Source: Streptomyces sp. NRRL F-2664
GTDB lineage: Bacteria; Actinomycetota; Actinomycetes; Streptomycetales; Streptomycetaceae
DNA: 64,000 nt
NCBI RefSeq assembly: GCF_000719345.1
Contig: NZ_JOFX01000003.1
Span: forward strand, 62,001-126,000
Direction: 5' to 3'
In this document: positions 24,667-34,257 of the stretch, one piece after another
How the letters are laid out: each line of letters begins with the position of its first letter
Position numbering within the stretch: position 1 is the stretch's first letter
Translations under genes and position numbers: made by a program
Notes under the pieces: model-generated
The model's input: the letters and a program-made list of their open reading frames with translations, nothing else
Told to the model about the DNA's origin: nothing
Database searches by the model: none

Positions 24667-25269
24667 ATGGCGCTCGAACACGCGATCCTCGTCTCCCTGC
24701 TGGAGAAACCGGGCTCCGGCTATGAGCTGGCCCGCCGGTTCGAACGGTCGATCGGCTACTTCTGGACCGCCACGCACCAGCAGATCTACCGCGTGCTCAA
24801 GCGCATGGAGGGCGACGGCCTGCTCGTCGTCCGTACGGTCCCGCAACAGGGCCGGCCGGACAAGAAGGAGTACTCGGTCGCCGGTCCCGGCCGGGACGCC
24901 CTCGCGCAGTGGCTGCACGAGCCGATCGAGCCCGAGAGCCTGCGGCACGACCTCGCCGTGAAGATCCGCGGCGCGGCCTTCGACGACCCCGCCTCCCTGA
25001 TCGGCGAGGTCGAACGCCACCAGCAGGCGCACCGGGACCGCCTCGCGCGCTACCTCGCCGGCGAAGTGCGGGACTTCACCGGTCCGGGCGCACCCGCGCC
25101 GCTCGACGCCGGCCAGGAGCTGCAACACGTCGTGCTGCGCGGCGGGATCGCGCAGGAACGGATGACTATCGCCTGGCTGGACGATGTCCTGGCCACGCTG
25201 CACCGGCTCGGCCGGAGCGCACCGCCCGCGCCGCCGACCGCGACCTCGCGGGCCGCGACGGACCTCTGA
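24667..25269 (+). CDS. PadR-family transcriptional regulator
   Basis: 200 residues. The winged helix-turn-helix is typical of PadR (MALEHAILVSLLEKPGSGYELARRF, THQQIYRVLKRMEGDGLLV, RPDKKEYSVAGPGRDALAQWL), followed by the C-terminal dimerisation helices (IGEVERHQQAHRDRLARYL). The family commonly senses phenolic or other small hydrophobic ligands. It is followed after 90 bases by an acyl-CoA dehydrogenase on the same strand, a likely target. The palindrome at 24637-24652 is the likely binding site. Confidence 0.92.
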   Translation: MALEHAILVSLLEKPGSGYELARRFERSIGYFWTATHQQIYRVLKRMEGDGLLVVRTVPQQGRPDKKEYSVAGPGRDALAQWLHEPIEPESLRHDLAVKIRGAAFDDPASLIGEVERHQQAHRDRLARYLAGEVRDFTGPGAPAPLDAGQELQHVVLRGGIAQERMTIAWLDDVLATLHRLGRSAPPAPPTATSRAATDL

Positions 25270-25359
25270 GCCCGCTGGGACCGCGACCGCCGTCCCTCCT
25301 TCCCCATCCCTGCGCGCACCCGCGCGCACCCGACCCGACCCCTCGGAAGGTGATCCGCC

Positions 25360-27084
25360 ATGTCCGACCCTCTGCTGTTCCACCCGCACACCTACGACCC
25401 GGCCCACTTCGACCCCGAGACCCGCAGGCTGCTGCGCGCCACCGTCGACTGGTTCGAGGCCCGCGGCAAGCGGCGGATCATCGAGGACTACCGCACGCGT
25501 GCCTGGCTGGCCGACTTCCTCGCCTTCTCCGCCAAGGAAGGACTCTTCGCGACCTTCCTGACCCCGGCGGCCGCCGCCGGTGAGGACGAGCCGGACAAGC
25601 GCTGGGACACGGCGCGGATCGCGGCTCTCAACGAGATCTTCGGCTTCTACGGCCTCGACTACTGGTACGCCTGGCAGGTCACCATCCTCGGCCTCGGTCC
25701 GGTCTGGCAGAGCGACAACGCCGCGGCCCGCGAGCGCGCCGCGCAACTCCTCGCGGACGGCGAGGTGTTCGCCTTCGGCCTGTCCGAGAAGTCCCACGGC
25801 GCGGACATCTACTCCACGGACATGCTGCTGGAGCCGGACGGCGACGGCGGTTTCCGCGCCACCGGCTCGAAGTACTACATCGGCAACGGCAACGCCGCAG
25901 GCCTCGTGTCCGTCTTCGGCCGCCGCACCGACGTCGAGGGCCCCGACGGCTACGTCTTCTTCGCCGCCGACAGCCGCCACCCGGCGTACCGGCTCGTGAA
26001 GAACGTCGTCGACTCCTCCAAGTACGTCAGCGAGTTCCGCCTGGAGGACTACCCGGTGACTGCCGAGGACGTCCTGCACACCGGGCGCGCCGCCTTCGAC
26101 GCGGCGCTGAACACCGTCAACGTCGGCAAGTTCAACCTCTGCACCGCCTCGATCGGCATCTGCGAGCACGCGATGTACGAGGCCGTCACGCACGCGCACA
26201 ACCGGATTCTCTACGGCCGGCCCGTCACCGCCTTCCCGCACGTGCGCCGGGAGCTTGCCGACGCCTACGTGCGCCTCGTCGGGATGAAGCTGTTCAGCGA
26301 CCGGGCCGTGGACTACTTCCGCTCCGCCGGGCCGGACGACCGCCGCTACCTGCTCTTCAACCCGATGACCAAGATGAAGGTCACGACGGAGGGCGAGAAG
26401 GTCATCGACCTGATGTGGGACGTCATCGCCGCCAAGGGCTTCGAGAAGGACAACTACTTCGCGCAGGCGGCCGTCGAGATCCGGGGGCTGCCGAAGCTGG
26501 AGGGCACGGTCCACGTCAACCTCGCGCTGATCCTCAAGTTCATGCGCAACCACCTGCTGGAGCCCGCCGAGTACGCGCCCGTGCCGACGCGGCTCGACGC
26601 CGCCGACGACGCGTTCCTCTTCCGGCAGGGGCCGGCCCGCGGTCTGGGCTCCGTACGCTTCCACGACTGGCGCCCGGCCTACGACGCGTACGCCGCCGTG
26701 CCGAACGTCGCGCGGTTCCGGGAACAGGCCGATGCCCTGGCCGAGTTCGCGGCCACGATCGCACCCGACGAGGCGCAGGGCCGCGACCTGGACTTCCTGC
26801 TGTCGGTGGGCCAGCTGTTCGCGCTGGTCGTGCACGGCCAGCTGATCCTGGAGCAGGCCCGCCTGACGGACCTGGACGAGTCGGTGCTGGACGAGCTGTT
26901 CTCGGTGCTCGTGCGGGACTTCTCCCAGCACGCCGTCGAACTGCACGGCAAGGACTCCAGCACGCCGGAGCAGCAGGCCTGGGCCCTGGCCGCCGTCCGC
27001 CGCCCGGTCGTCGACGAGGCCCGCTCGGCCCGCGTGTGGTCGCGGGTCGAGGTCCTGTCCGGTGCGTACGAGATGGCGCAGTAG
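25360..27084 (+). CDS. Acyl-CoA dehydrogenase family protein
   Basis: 574 residues, longer than the usual 380-400. It contains ACAD flavin-binding segments (VFAFGLSEKSHGADIYSTD, GSKYYIGNGNAAGLVSVFG), a middle domain and the C-terminal helical bundle (RRELADAYVRLVGMKLFSDRAVDYF). The long C-terminal extension with more helices is found in the large actinobacterial ACADs. GGAAGG precedes the ATG. With the PadR gene it forms a probable regulator-enzyme pair. A 15-bp hairpin follows the stop codon. Confidence 0.88.
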   Translation: MSDPLLFHPHTYDPAHFDPETRRLLRATVDWFEARGKRRIIEDYRTRAWLADFLAFSAKEGLFATFLTPAAAAGEDEPDKRWDTARIAALNEIFGFYGLDYWYAWQVTILGLGPVWQSDNAAARERAAQLLADGEVFAFGLSEKSHGADIYSTDMLLEPDGDGGFRATGSKYYIGNGNAAGLVSVFGRRTDVEGPDGYVFFAADSRHPAYRLVKNVVDSSKYVSEFRLEDYPVTAEDVLHTGRAAFDAALNTVNVGKFNLCTASIGICEHAMYEAVTHAHNRILYGRPVTAFPHVRRELADAYVRLVGMKLFSDRAVDYFRSAGPDDRRYLLFNPMTKMKVTTEGEKVIDLMWDVIAAKGFEKDNYFAQAAVEIRGLPKLEGTVHVNLALILKFMRNHLLEPAEYAPVPTRLDAADDAFLFRQGPARGLGSVRFHDWRPAYDAYAAVPNVARFREQADALAEFAATIAPDEAQGRDLDFLLSVGQLFALVVHGQLILEQARLTDLDESVLDELFSVLVRDFSQHAVELHGKDSSTPEQQAWALAAVRRPVVDEARSARVWSRVEVLSGAYEMAQ

Positions 27085-27095
27085 GACCCCGTCGA

Positions 27096-27133
27096 CCGGC
27101 GGGCGCCGCGACACCGTTCGCGGCGCCCGCCGG
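27096..27133. terminator. Strong hairpin between convergent genes
   Basis: A perfect 15-bp stem (27096-27110 pairing with 27119-27133) with an 8-base loop ACACCGTT, between the stops of the acyl-CoA dehydrogenase and the FAD monooxygenase. There is no T-run, as is usual in Streptomyces; it probably serves both genes. Confidence 0.8.
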
Positions 27134-27141
27134 AGTTTCCC

Positions 27142-28375
27142 TCAGCGCAGGGACTCGGCCGGCGGGCGCTCGCGCAGGGCTCCGTAGCCGATGAAGTACG
27201 CGGGGACGCGGTTCAGCCAGCGCGACTCGGTGACCAGTTCCGTCATGCGCTTGGCGCGTGCCGGGTCGCCGAAGGCGGTGCGGCCCGCCAGGAGCGGTTC
27301 GAAGACCTGGGCGTGGGCCAGGCGTTGGAGGCGCTGCGTCGCCACGGTGGTGGGCCAGCGGCGGTACTGGACGCGGCGGACGTCGTTCAGGCCGAGGGTG
27401 CCCTCGCGCAGCGGGCGCACGAGGTGGCGGGCCGCGGCGACGGCGTCCTGCACGGCGAGGTTGATGCCGATGCCGCCGACCGGTGACATCGCGTGGGCGG
27501 CGTCGCCGATGCACAGCAGCCCCGGTCGGTGCCAGCGGCGCAGCCGGTCCAGGCGTACGTCCAGCAGCTTCACCTCGTCCCACGAGGTGACGGCGTCGCT
27601 GCGGTCGGCGAGCCAGGGGGCGGCCTCCGCGAAGCGGGTCATGAAGCGCTCCAGGCCCTCGGCGCGGCGCTCGGCGTCGGTGCCCTTGGGGATGAGCGCG
27701 GCGCACTGCCAGTAGTCGTCGCGGTCGATGAGCGCGGTGAAGAACCGGTCGCCGATGCCGCCGACGAGTCCGCTGGGGTCGTCGGCGTGGCGCGGCAGGC
27801 GGAACCACCAGGCGTCCATGGGGCACGGGAAGCGTTCCAGGCGCAGTTCGGGCAGCCTCCTCGCCAGGGAGCCGCGGCCGTCGCAGGCCACGGTCAGGGT
27901 GGCCCGCAGCGTGCCGGTGGTGCCGTCGGCCGTGCGGTGGTGGACCCCGCGCACGCGTCCGCCCTCGACGAGGAAGCCGGTCGCCGCGGTGTCCATGCGC
28001 AGGTGGAAGGAGGGTTCCCGGGCCGCCTCGTCGGCGAGGAGATCCAGGAGGTCCCACTGGGGCACCATCGCGATGTAGTTGTATGGGGCCGCGCAGCGCC
28101 CCGATGTTCCCGACGGTGACCAGGGACCGGTCCGGGCCGATGGGCAGCTGGACGGTGGTGACGCGGCGCTGCGGCAGCCGTGCGAAGCGTTCGGCGAGGC
28201 CGATGTCGTCCAGCAGCGACAGGGTGGACGGGTGCACGGTGTCGCCGCGGAAGTCGCGCAGGAAGTCACCGTGTTTCTCCAGCACCGTCACCTCGACGCC
28301 GGCGCGGGCCAGCAGCAGCGCCAGCACCATCCCGGCCGGGCCGCCCCCCACCACGCAGCAGGTCGTTCGCTCCAC
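27142..28375 (-). pseudogene. FAD-dependent aromatic-type monooxygenase, frameshifted
   Basis: From GTG 28375 (GGGAG eight bases upstream) the first frame encodes the Rossmann motif CCVVGGGPAGMVLALLLARAG and VTVLEKHGDFLRDFRGDTVHPSTL. It then shifts: PYNYIAMVPQWDLLDLLADEA onwards is in another frame to the end, including CDGRGS and the second FAD motif LLCIGDAAHAMSPVGGIGINLAVQDA. One extra base in GGGG (28085-28088, CCCC in the gene) explains the break. The protein is otherwise full length (about 410 residues) and resembles PHBH-type flavin hydroxylases. Either an assembly error or recent inactivation. Confidence 0.85.
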
Positions 28376-28481
28376 GGCAACCACTCCCTTCGGGGAGATC
28401 CGGCGATCCCCAGGCACGTATACCGCACCGGGGGCGGCCGCCCCGGCGGGACACCCGCCGGGGCCGCGTAGGCTCGACCCC

Positions 28482-29438
28482 GTGCCAGCCTCCCGCCTCC
28501 ACCGTGTTGCCGTCCTCGTCCTGGAAGGCGCGAAACCCCTCGACGTCGGCATTCCCGCGCAGGTGTTCACGACCCGTGCGAGCATGCCGTACGAGGTACG
28601 GGTGTGCGGTGCGGCCCCCGGGCTCGTGGCCGGCGGCGACGGCCTCGCGTACCACGTGACGCACGGGCTGGACGCCCTGGCCTGGGCGGACATCGTCTTC
28701 GTCCCCGGCTACCGCTTCCCGGACCGCGAGGATCCGCCGCCGCCCGTCATCGACGCGCTGATCGCCGCGCACGAGCGGGGCGCCCGGCTCGCCGCGATCT
28801 CGACGGGCGCGTTCGCGCTGGCCGCGACGGGACTGCTCGACGGGAAGCGCGCCACGACGCACTGGCACTACGCGCGGGCGCTCATGGCCAAGCACCCGCT
28901 GGTGCGGGTCGACGAGAACGTCCTGTTCGTCGACGAGGGCAGCGTCCTGACCTCGGCGGGCGCCGCCTCCGGCATCGACCTGTGCCTGCACATCCTGCGC
29001 GGCGACCTCGGCGTCGCCGCGTCCAACCACGCGGCGCGGCGGCTGGTCGCCGCGCCCTACCGCAGCGGCGGCCAGGCCCAGTACGTGCCGCGCAGCGTGC
29101 CCGAGCCGCTGGGCGAGCGGTTCGCCGCCACGCGCGAGTGGGCGCTGCGCCGGCTCGGCGAGCCGCTCACCCTGGAGTCCCTCGCCCGGCACGCGGGAGT
29201 GTCGCCCCGTACGTTCTCGCGACGGTTCGCGGAGGACACCGGCTACACGCCGATGCAGTGGGTCATGCGCGCCCGGGTCGACGTGGCGCGCGAGCTGCTG
29301 GAGCGCTCGCAGCGGGGGGTGGAGCAGATCGCCGCCGACGTGGGCCTGGGGACGGGCGCGAACCTGCGGCTGCACTTCCAACGGATCCTGGGGACCAGCC
29401 CGACCGAGTACCGGCGCACCTTCACGAAGGGCGAGTAG
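28482..29438 (+). CDS. GlxA-family AraC-type regulator
   Basis: 318 residues, with a DJ-1/PfpI-like N-terminal domain (VAVLVLEGAKPLDVGIPAQVFTTR, RLAAISTGAFALAATGLLDGKRATTHW) and two C-terminal AraC helix-turn-helix motifs (LTLESLARHAGVSPRTFSRRFAEDTG, GVEQIAADVGLGTGANLRLHFQ). The nucleophile-elbow Cys found in the paralogue at 10412 is Thr here, so it is not an enzyme. No ribosome site precedes GTG 28482, suggesting a leaderless message. It is divergent from the FAD monooxygenase, a natural target. Confidence 0.9.
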   Translation: MPASRLHRVAVLVLEGAKPLDVGIPAQVFTTRASMPYEVRVCGAAPGLVAGGDGLAYHVTHGLDALAWADIVFVPGYRFPDREDPPPPVIDALIAAHERGARLAAISTGAFALAATGLLDGKRATTHWHYARALMAKHPLVRVDENVLFVDEGSVLTSAGAASGIDLCLHILRGDLGVAASNHAARRLVAAPYRSGGQAQYVPRSVPEPLGERFAATREWALRRLGEPLTLESLARHAGVSPRTFSRRFAEDTGYTPMQWVMRARVDVARELLERSQRGVEQIAADVGLGTGANLRLHFQRILGTSPTEYRRTFTKGE

Positions 29439-29553
29439 GGCCGCGAGGATCCCGCCACCCCCCTGGCGAGATCCTTTTGAACAGTGGCGATCACGCCGCT
29501 GTCGCCGGCGGATGCGGAAGGCGAACCTGATGGCGAACGAAAGGGACTCGCTC

Positions 29554-30552
29554 ATGACTCGCATCGCCATCAACGGATTCGGCCGCATCGGACGCAACGT
29601 GCTGCGCGCGCTGCTGGAGCGCGACAGCGACCTCGAGGTCGTCGCCGTGAACGACCTCACCGAGCCGAAGGCCCTCGCGCGGCTCCTCGCGTACGACAGC
29701 ACCTCGGGCCGGCTGGGCCGCCCGGTGACCGTCGACGGGAACACCCTGGTCGTCGACGGCCGCCGGATCACCGTGCTGGCCGAGCGGGAGCCGGAGCAGC
29801 TGCCGTGGGCCGACCTCGGCGTCGACATCGTGCTGGAGGCCACCGGCCGCTTCACGTCGGCCGGTGCCGCCCGCGCCCACCTCAAGGCGGGGGCGAAGAA
29901 GGTCCTGGTCAGCGCGCCGTCGGACGGCGCGGACGCGACGCTGGCGTACGGCGTGAACACCGACGCCTACGACCCGGCCGTGCACACCATCGTCTCGAAC
30001 GCGTCGTGCACCACCAATGCGCTGGCCCCGCTGGCCGCGGTCCTCGACGAGCTCGCGGGCATCGAGCACGGCTTCATGACGACGGTGCACGCCTACACGC
30101 AGGAGCAGAACCTGCAGGACGGTCCGCACCGCGACCCCCGCCGCGCCCGCGCCGCCGGCGTCAACATCGTGCCGACCTCCACGGGTGCCGCGAAGGCGAT
30201 CGGCCTGGTGCTGCCGCAGCTCGACGGCAAGCTGCAGGGCGACTCGATCCGTGTGCCGGTCCCGGTGGGCTCCATCGTCGAGCTCAACACGACCGTGGCG
30301 CGCGAAGTGACCCGCGAGGAGATCCTGGAGGCGTACCGTGCCGCGGCCGAGGGTCCGCTGGCCGGCGTCCTGGAGTACTCGGAGGACCCGCTGGTGTCCT
30401 CCGACATCACCGGCAACCCCGCCTCGTCGATCTTCGACTCGGAGCTCACCCGCGTGGAGGGCCGCCACGTCAAGGTCGTCGCCTGGTACGACAACGAGTG
30501 GGGCTTCTCGAACCGCGTGATCGACACCCTCACGCTCCTGGCCGCGGGCTGA
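29554..30552 (+). CDS. gap: Glyceraldehyde-3-phosphate dehydrogenase, type I
   Basis: 332 residues with INGFGRIGRNVLRALL (Rossmann loop), VNDL with Asp34 favouring NAD+, the catalytic SNASCTTN with Cys152, VHAYTQEQNLQDGPH, RARAAGVNIVPTSTGAAKAI and WYDNEWGFSNRV. ATG 29554 has AAGGGA eight bases upstream; an upstream in-frame ATG is less well placed. The gene stands alone, not beside pgk and tpi, so it is probably an additional GAPDH rather than the main glycolytic copy. Confidence 0.93.
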   Translation: MTRIAINGFGRIGRNVLRALLERDSDLEVVAVNDLTEPKALARLLAYDSTSGRLGRPVTVDGNTLVVDGRRITVLAEREPEQLPWADLGVDIVLEATGRFTSAGAARAHLKAGAKKVLVSAPSDGADATLAYGVNTDAYDPAVHTIVSNASCTTNALAPLAAVLDELAGIEHGFMTTVHAYTQEQNLQDGPHRDPRRARAAGVNIVPTSTGAAKAIGLVLPQLDGKLQGDSIRVPVPVGSIVELNTTVAREVTREEILEAYRAAAEGPLAGVLEYSEDPLVSSDITGNPASSIFDSELTRVEGRHVKVVAWYDNEWGFSNRVIDTLTLLAAG

Positions 30553-30577
30553 GTAGCCGCCCCGCCGTCAGTGACCC

Positions 30578-30612
30578 GCGCTCCGGCCGGCCCCTCGGGG
30601 CGGCCGGAGCGC
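30578..30612. terminator. Strong hairpin between convergent gap and gltD
   Basis: Arms GCGCTCCGGCC (30578-30588) and GGCCGGAGCGC (30602-30612) pair perfectly, and an inner GCCCC/GGGGC extends the stem to about 16 bp around a two-base loop. It probably terminates both genes. Confidence 0.8.
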
Positions 30613-30619
30613 GCCGTCG

Positions 30620-32161
30620 TCAGAGGTCGCCGTAGCGCAGGCGGCCCAGGGCCGTCATCGGGCGGTCGTGCGCGGCGACCGGGGCGGGCAGGCAGGTGGA
30701 GCCGGTGAGGTAGCGGTCCACGGCGGCGGCCGCCGCCCGGCCCTCGGCGACAGCCCACACCACGAGCGACTGGCCGCGGCCGGCGTCGCCGGCGACGAAC
30801 ACCCCGGGCGCCCGCTGCCCGCGCGCCGCGAAACCGGCGTCCCGCGCGAAGTTGCCGCTCTCGTCGTATTCCAGGCCGAGCTGCTCGCGCAGGCCGCCCG
30901 CCCGCTCGGGGCCGCGGAAGCCGAGGGCCAGCAGGACCAGCCCGGCCGGGAGCACCCGTTCCGTGCCGGCCAGGGGCCTACGGTCCACCGGCTCGACGGC
31001 GGTCAGGTGGAGGGCCCGTACCCGGCCCGAGGCGTCGCCCTCGAAGCGCAGGGTCGCGCAGGCGAACAGCCGCGGGTCGCGCCCCGCGCGCCCGCGGGCC
31101 TCGTGGTGGGCGTGGGAGATGCGGTACGTCCTGGGGTACACCGGCCAGGGCTCGTCGTCGGTACGGCCACGACCGGGCTCCGGGTTGATGTCCAGCTGAA
31201 CCACGGAGATCGCGCCCTGCCGCAGGGCCGTGCCCATGCAGTCGGAGCCGGTGTCGCCGCCTCCGACGATGACGACGTGCCGGCCCTCGGCGCTCACGTG
31301 CGGCTCGGCCCAGTCGCCCTCCTGCACCCGGTTCGCGCCGGTCAGGTAGTCCATCGCCTGGTGGATGCCGTGGAGCTCGCGGCCGGGGACGGGCAGTTCC
31401 CTGCGCTCGCCGGCTCCGACAGCGACGACGACGGCGTCGCACCGGCTGCGCAGCGCGGCGGCGTCTGCGCCGTGGTCGTCGCCCGCGCAGTCCGCCCGGG
31501 GCGCGCCCCCGACGTCGTGGTCCGTGACGAACACCGTGCCCTCGGCACGCATCTGCTCGATCCGGCGGTCCAGGTACGCCTTCTCCATCTTGAATTCGGG
31601 AATCCCGTAGCGCAGCAGGCCGCCGATCCGGTCGGCCCGCTCGTGGACGGTGACCGCGTGCCCGGCCCGGGTCAGCTGCTGTGCGGCGGCGAGTCCGGCC
31701 GGACCGGAGCCTATGACGGCGACGGTCCTGCCGCTGAGCGCACCCGGCGGTCTCGGAGCAAGGTAGCCGCGCCGCAGGCCCTCGTCCGCGATGGCCTGCT
31801 CCACGTTCTTGATGGTCACCGGATCGGCATTGATCGTCAGGACGCATGCGTCCTCGCAGGGGGCCGGGCAGAGCCTTCCGGTGGCCTCGGGGAAGTTGTT
31901 GGTCGCGTGCAGCCGCTCGTACGCCGCCCGCCAGTCTCCGCGGGCGGCGTACGCGTTCCACTCGGGTATGAGGTTCCCGAGGGGGCAGCCGGTGTGGCAG
32001 AAGGGGATGCCGCAGTCCATGCAGCGGTCGGCCTGCCGGGAGACGAGCGGGAGCAGGGCCTGGCCCGCGTACACCTCCCGCCAGTCGCCGAGCCGCTCCT
32101 CGACGGGCCGGGCCGGGACGGGCTCGCGGGGGATCCTGAGGAAGCCGAACGGATCGGTCAC
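30620..32161 (-). CDS. gltD: Glutamate synthase small subunit (GltD-like)
   Basis: 513 residues. N-terminal 4Fe-4S cysteines in CMDCGIPFCHTGCPLGNLIPEWN and CPAPCEDACVL, an FAD-binding VIGSGPAGLAAAQQL, an NADPH-binding VIVGGGDTGSDC and a C-terminal GVFVAGDAGRGQSLVVWAVAEGR. It delivers electrons from NADPH to the GltB subunit for glutamate synthesis. GTG 32161 has GGAGG upstream. In most Streptomyces gltB and gltD are adjacent; here no gltB lies nearby, so it may be a second copy or serve another oxidoreductase. Confidence 0.92.
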   Translation of the reverse strand: MTDPFGFLRIPREPVPARPVEERLGDWREVYAGQALLPLVSRQADRCMDCGIPFCHTGCPLGNLIPEWNAYAARGDWRAAYERLHATNNFPEATGRLCPAPCEDACVLTINADPVTIKNVEQAIADEGLRRGYLAPRPPGALSGRTVAVIGSGPAGLAAAQQLTRAGHAVTVHERADRIGGLLRYGIPEFKMEKAYLDRRIEQMRAEGTVFVTDHDVGGAPRADCAGDDHGADAAALRSRCDAVVVAVGAGERRELPVPGRELHGIHQAMDYLTGANRVQEGDWAEPHVSAEGRHVVIVGGGDTGSDCMGTALRQGAISVVQLDINPEPGRGRTDDEPWPVYPRTYRISHAHHEARGRAGRDPRLFACATLRFEGDASGRVRALHLTAVEPVDRRPLAGTERVLPAGLVLLALGFRGPERAGGLREQLGLEYDESGNFARDAGFAARGQRAPGVFVAGDAGRGQSLVVWAVAEGRAAAAAVDRYLTGSTCLPAPVAAHDRPMTALGRLRYGDL

Positions 32162-32268
32162 GCGCCGCCTCCCAGGCTCGTCCGCGGCGGGGTGTACGGG
32201 TGCGCGCGCCACGGTCCGGCGCGCGCTTTCAGTGGCGGTCCGACCAGGTTACGCCGCCTGCGCCGGGG

Positions 32269-33465
32269 CTACCCGCGCAGCAGCGCGCAGACGAAGTCCT
32301 CCTGGACCTCCCGGACCTGCGCGAGCAGGTCGGGGTTGTTGGTCAGGGACGTCTGGGTGGTGATCGTGAAGGTCAGCGAGCGCCTGCCGTCGGCGGTGGC
32401 CGCCGCGAGCTGCGTGTAGCCGGGCGTGTTGCCGGTGTGGCCGTACACCGTTCCGCAGCGGGTGGTGTAGCGGTAGATGGCCAGGCCCGCCTCGGTGCGG
32501 CCGGGCCCGGGGGGCTGGGACAGCGCGCCGGGGATGAAGGTGAACTGCTGGCGTCGGGTGCGCTCCGAGAAGAGGGCGCCGCCCGCGTAGCCCCGGATGA
32601 AGGCGGTGAGGTCCTGCGGCGTCGAGACGATGCCGCCGGCCGCCCAGGCCCCTGAGGCGCTGATGGCCTCGCTGACGTCGACGGGGCCTTCCTGCGGGTC
32701 GATCTGGTAGCCGTGGAGGTAGGGCTCGGGCAGCCGGTAGCCCTGGGGCAGGCTGGTCGCGGTGAGGCCCAGCGGCCGGTACACGAGCTCGCGCAGCAGC
32801 GTCTCGTACCGGGTGCCCGTGACGGCCTCGGCCATCAGGGCGACGGCGATGTTGTCGGAGTTGGAGTAGTGGTAGCGGCTGCCCGGCCGGAATTCGAGGT
32901 CCTCGTCGGCGACGAACTCCAGCAGGCGCCGGGAGTCGAAGCGGTGGCGGGGGTTCGCGGTGACGATGTCGATGAAGTCCTGGGACGCCGAGTAGTCCGG
33001 CAGGCCGCTGGTGTGGTGGAGCAGTTGGCGCAGCGTCACCGCGTGCCAGGCGGCCGGCTGGCCGGGCAGGACCTTGCCGATCGTGTCGTCCAGGTGCAGC
33101 CGGCCGCGGTCGACGAGGGTGAGGGCCACGGCCCCGCTGAAGGCCTTCGCGACGCTGGCGATGCGCATGTGGTCGGTCTTGCCGGGCGGCCTGCCGCTCT
33201 CCACGTCGGCCACGCCCGCGCGGTAGACGCTCGTACGATCGCCGTCGCGCAGGACGGCGATGACTCCGGGCGGCCCGTCGGGACGGTCCACCAGCTCCCG
33301 CAGTTCCTGGCGCAGGTCCGGCGCGGGCGGCGGCGGGTTGCGGTCGGCCGCTGCCTGCGCCGGCAGTGCGGCCGCGCCGAGCAGGGCGGCGCACACGGCG
33401 GTGGCGGCCGCCAGGCGCACGGAGGGGCGGATCCGGCGGGCGCGGCCGTTCGGGCGTGGGGACAC
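32269..33465 (-). CDS. Secreted serine hydrolase (beta-lactamase/D-Ala-D-Ala carboxypeptidase family)
   Basis: 398 residues. Sec signal peptide about 1-39 (VRLAAATAVCAALLGAAALPAQAAA). The class C beta-lactamase/PBP-type catalytic motifs are SVAK (Ser104, Lys107), YSN (Tyr200) and GHTGNTPG near 343. HHTSGLPDY is also typical. It resembles the Streptomyces R61-type DD-peptidases and esterases; the sequence does not settle which. It follows gltD on the same strand with a 107-base gap. Confidence 0.9.
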   Translation of the reverse strand: MSPRPNGRARRIRPSVRLAAATAVCAALLGAAALPAQAAADRNPPPPAPDLRQELRELVDRPDGPPGVIAVLRDGDRTSVYRAGVADVESGRPPGKTDHMRIASVAKAFSGAVALTLVDRGRLHLDDTIGKVLPGQPAAWHAVTLRQLLHHTSGLPDYSASQDFIDIVTANPRHRFDSRRLLEFVADEDLEFRPGSRYHYSNSDNIAVALMAEAVTGTRYETLLRELVYRPLGLTATSLPQGYRLPEPYLHGYQIDPQEGPVDVSEAISASGAWAAGGIVSTPQDLTAFIRGYAGGALFSERTRRQQFTFIPGALSQPPGPGRTEAGLAIYRYTTRCGTVYGHTGNTPGYTQLAAATADGRRSLTFTITTQTSLTNNPDLLAQVREVQEDFVCALLRG

Positions 33466-33728
33466 GCGGAACCTCCAGGGGGAGACACTGGGCGGTGGCC
33501 CACGATGGCAGGAGCCGCGGCGTCACCGGTGCCGACACGGCCGCGTACGGGCGGGCCGTGGCCCGTCCGGCCCTGACCGCCCTGGTCCGGTCGGCGCAAC
33601 GGCCCGGCCCCGCGGTGTTCCGATGGTGCTCCGCGGCCGGTGCCGGCGCCGCAGGGGGAAGGTTTCAGGCGGCGTCGACGGAGCAAGCGCCAGAGGACCG
33701 AAAACCTGATTGATCGGAGGCACGGCGC

Positions 33729-34229
33729 ATGGCGGGCGAGGGCAAGGGCCAGGACGTGGTCGAGGCGATCCTCGAGGACCACCGCACGATGGAGGAGCTG
33801 TTCCGCCGGATGCGGAGCGTCGAGGCCGACCGCGAGGCGGCCCGGGACCAGTTCTCGGCGCTGCTCATCGCACACGGCGAGGCCGAGGAGGCCGAGGTCT
33901 ACGGCGCCCTGAAGCGCTTCCGGGGCGTCGACGACGACGAGGTGGAACACGGCGAGGAGGAGCACGCCGAGGGCAACGAGGCGCTGCTGAAGCTCCTGGA
34001 AGTGGACGAGGTGGGCTCCGACGAGTGGGACGAGCGCCTGGAGGACCTCGTCCAGGCGGTCTCCCACCACCTGGACGAGGAGGAGCGGACCATCCTCAAC
34101 GGCACCAGGGAGAACGTCCCGGCGGAGCGCCGGGCCGAGCTGGGTGCCGCCTTCCTGGCGGAGCGGGAGAGGCAGCTGGCCTCGGACTGCGGCAGCATCG
34201 AGAACGTGCGCAAGATCGTCGCAAGGTGA
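33729..34229 (+). CDS. Hemerythrin-like (HHE) domain protein
   Basis: 166 residues of mostly helical sequence with the spaced metal ligands of hemerythrins: His18 in EDHRTME, His49 and Glu53 in AHGEAEE, His74/His79 in VEHGEEEHAEG, and His113-His114 with Glu117-118 in SHHLDEEE. Such proteins bind a di-iron centre and take part in oxygen or nitric-oxide sensing or iron handling. GGAGG lies eight bases before ATG. Confidence 0.9.
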   Translation: MAGEGKGQDVVEAILEDHRTMEELFRRMRSVEADREAARDQFSALLIAHGEAEEAEVYGALKRFRGVDDDEVEHGEEEHAEGNEALLKLLEVDEVGSDEWDERLEDLVQAVSHHLDEEERTILNGTRENVPAERRAELGAAFLAERERQLASDCGSIENVRKIVAR

Positions 34230-34257
34230 TGCCGGCGCCGGCCCCCCGGCCGGACTC

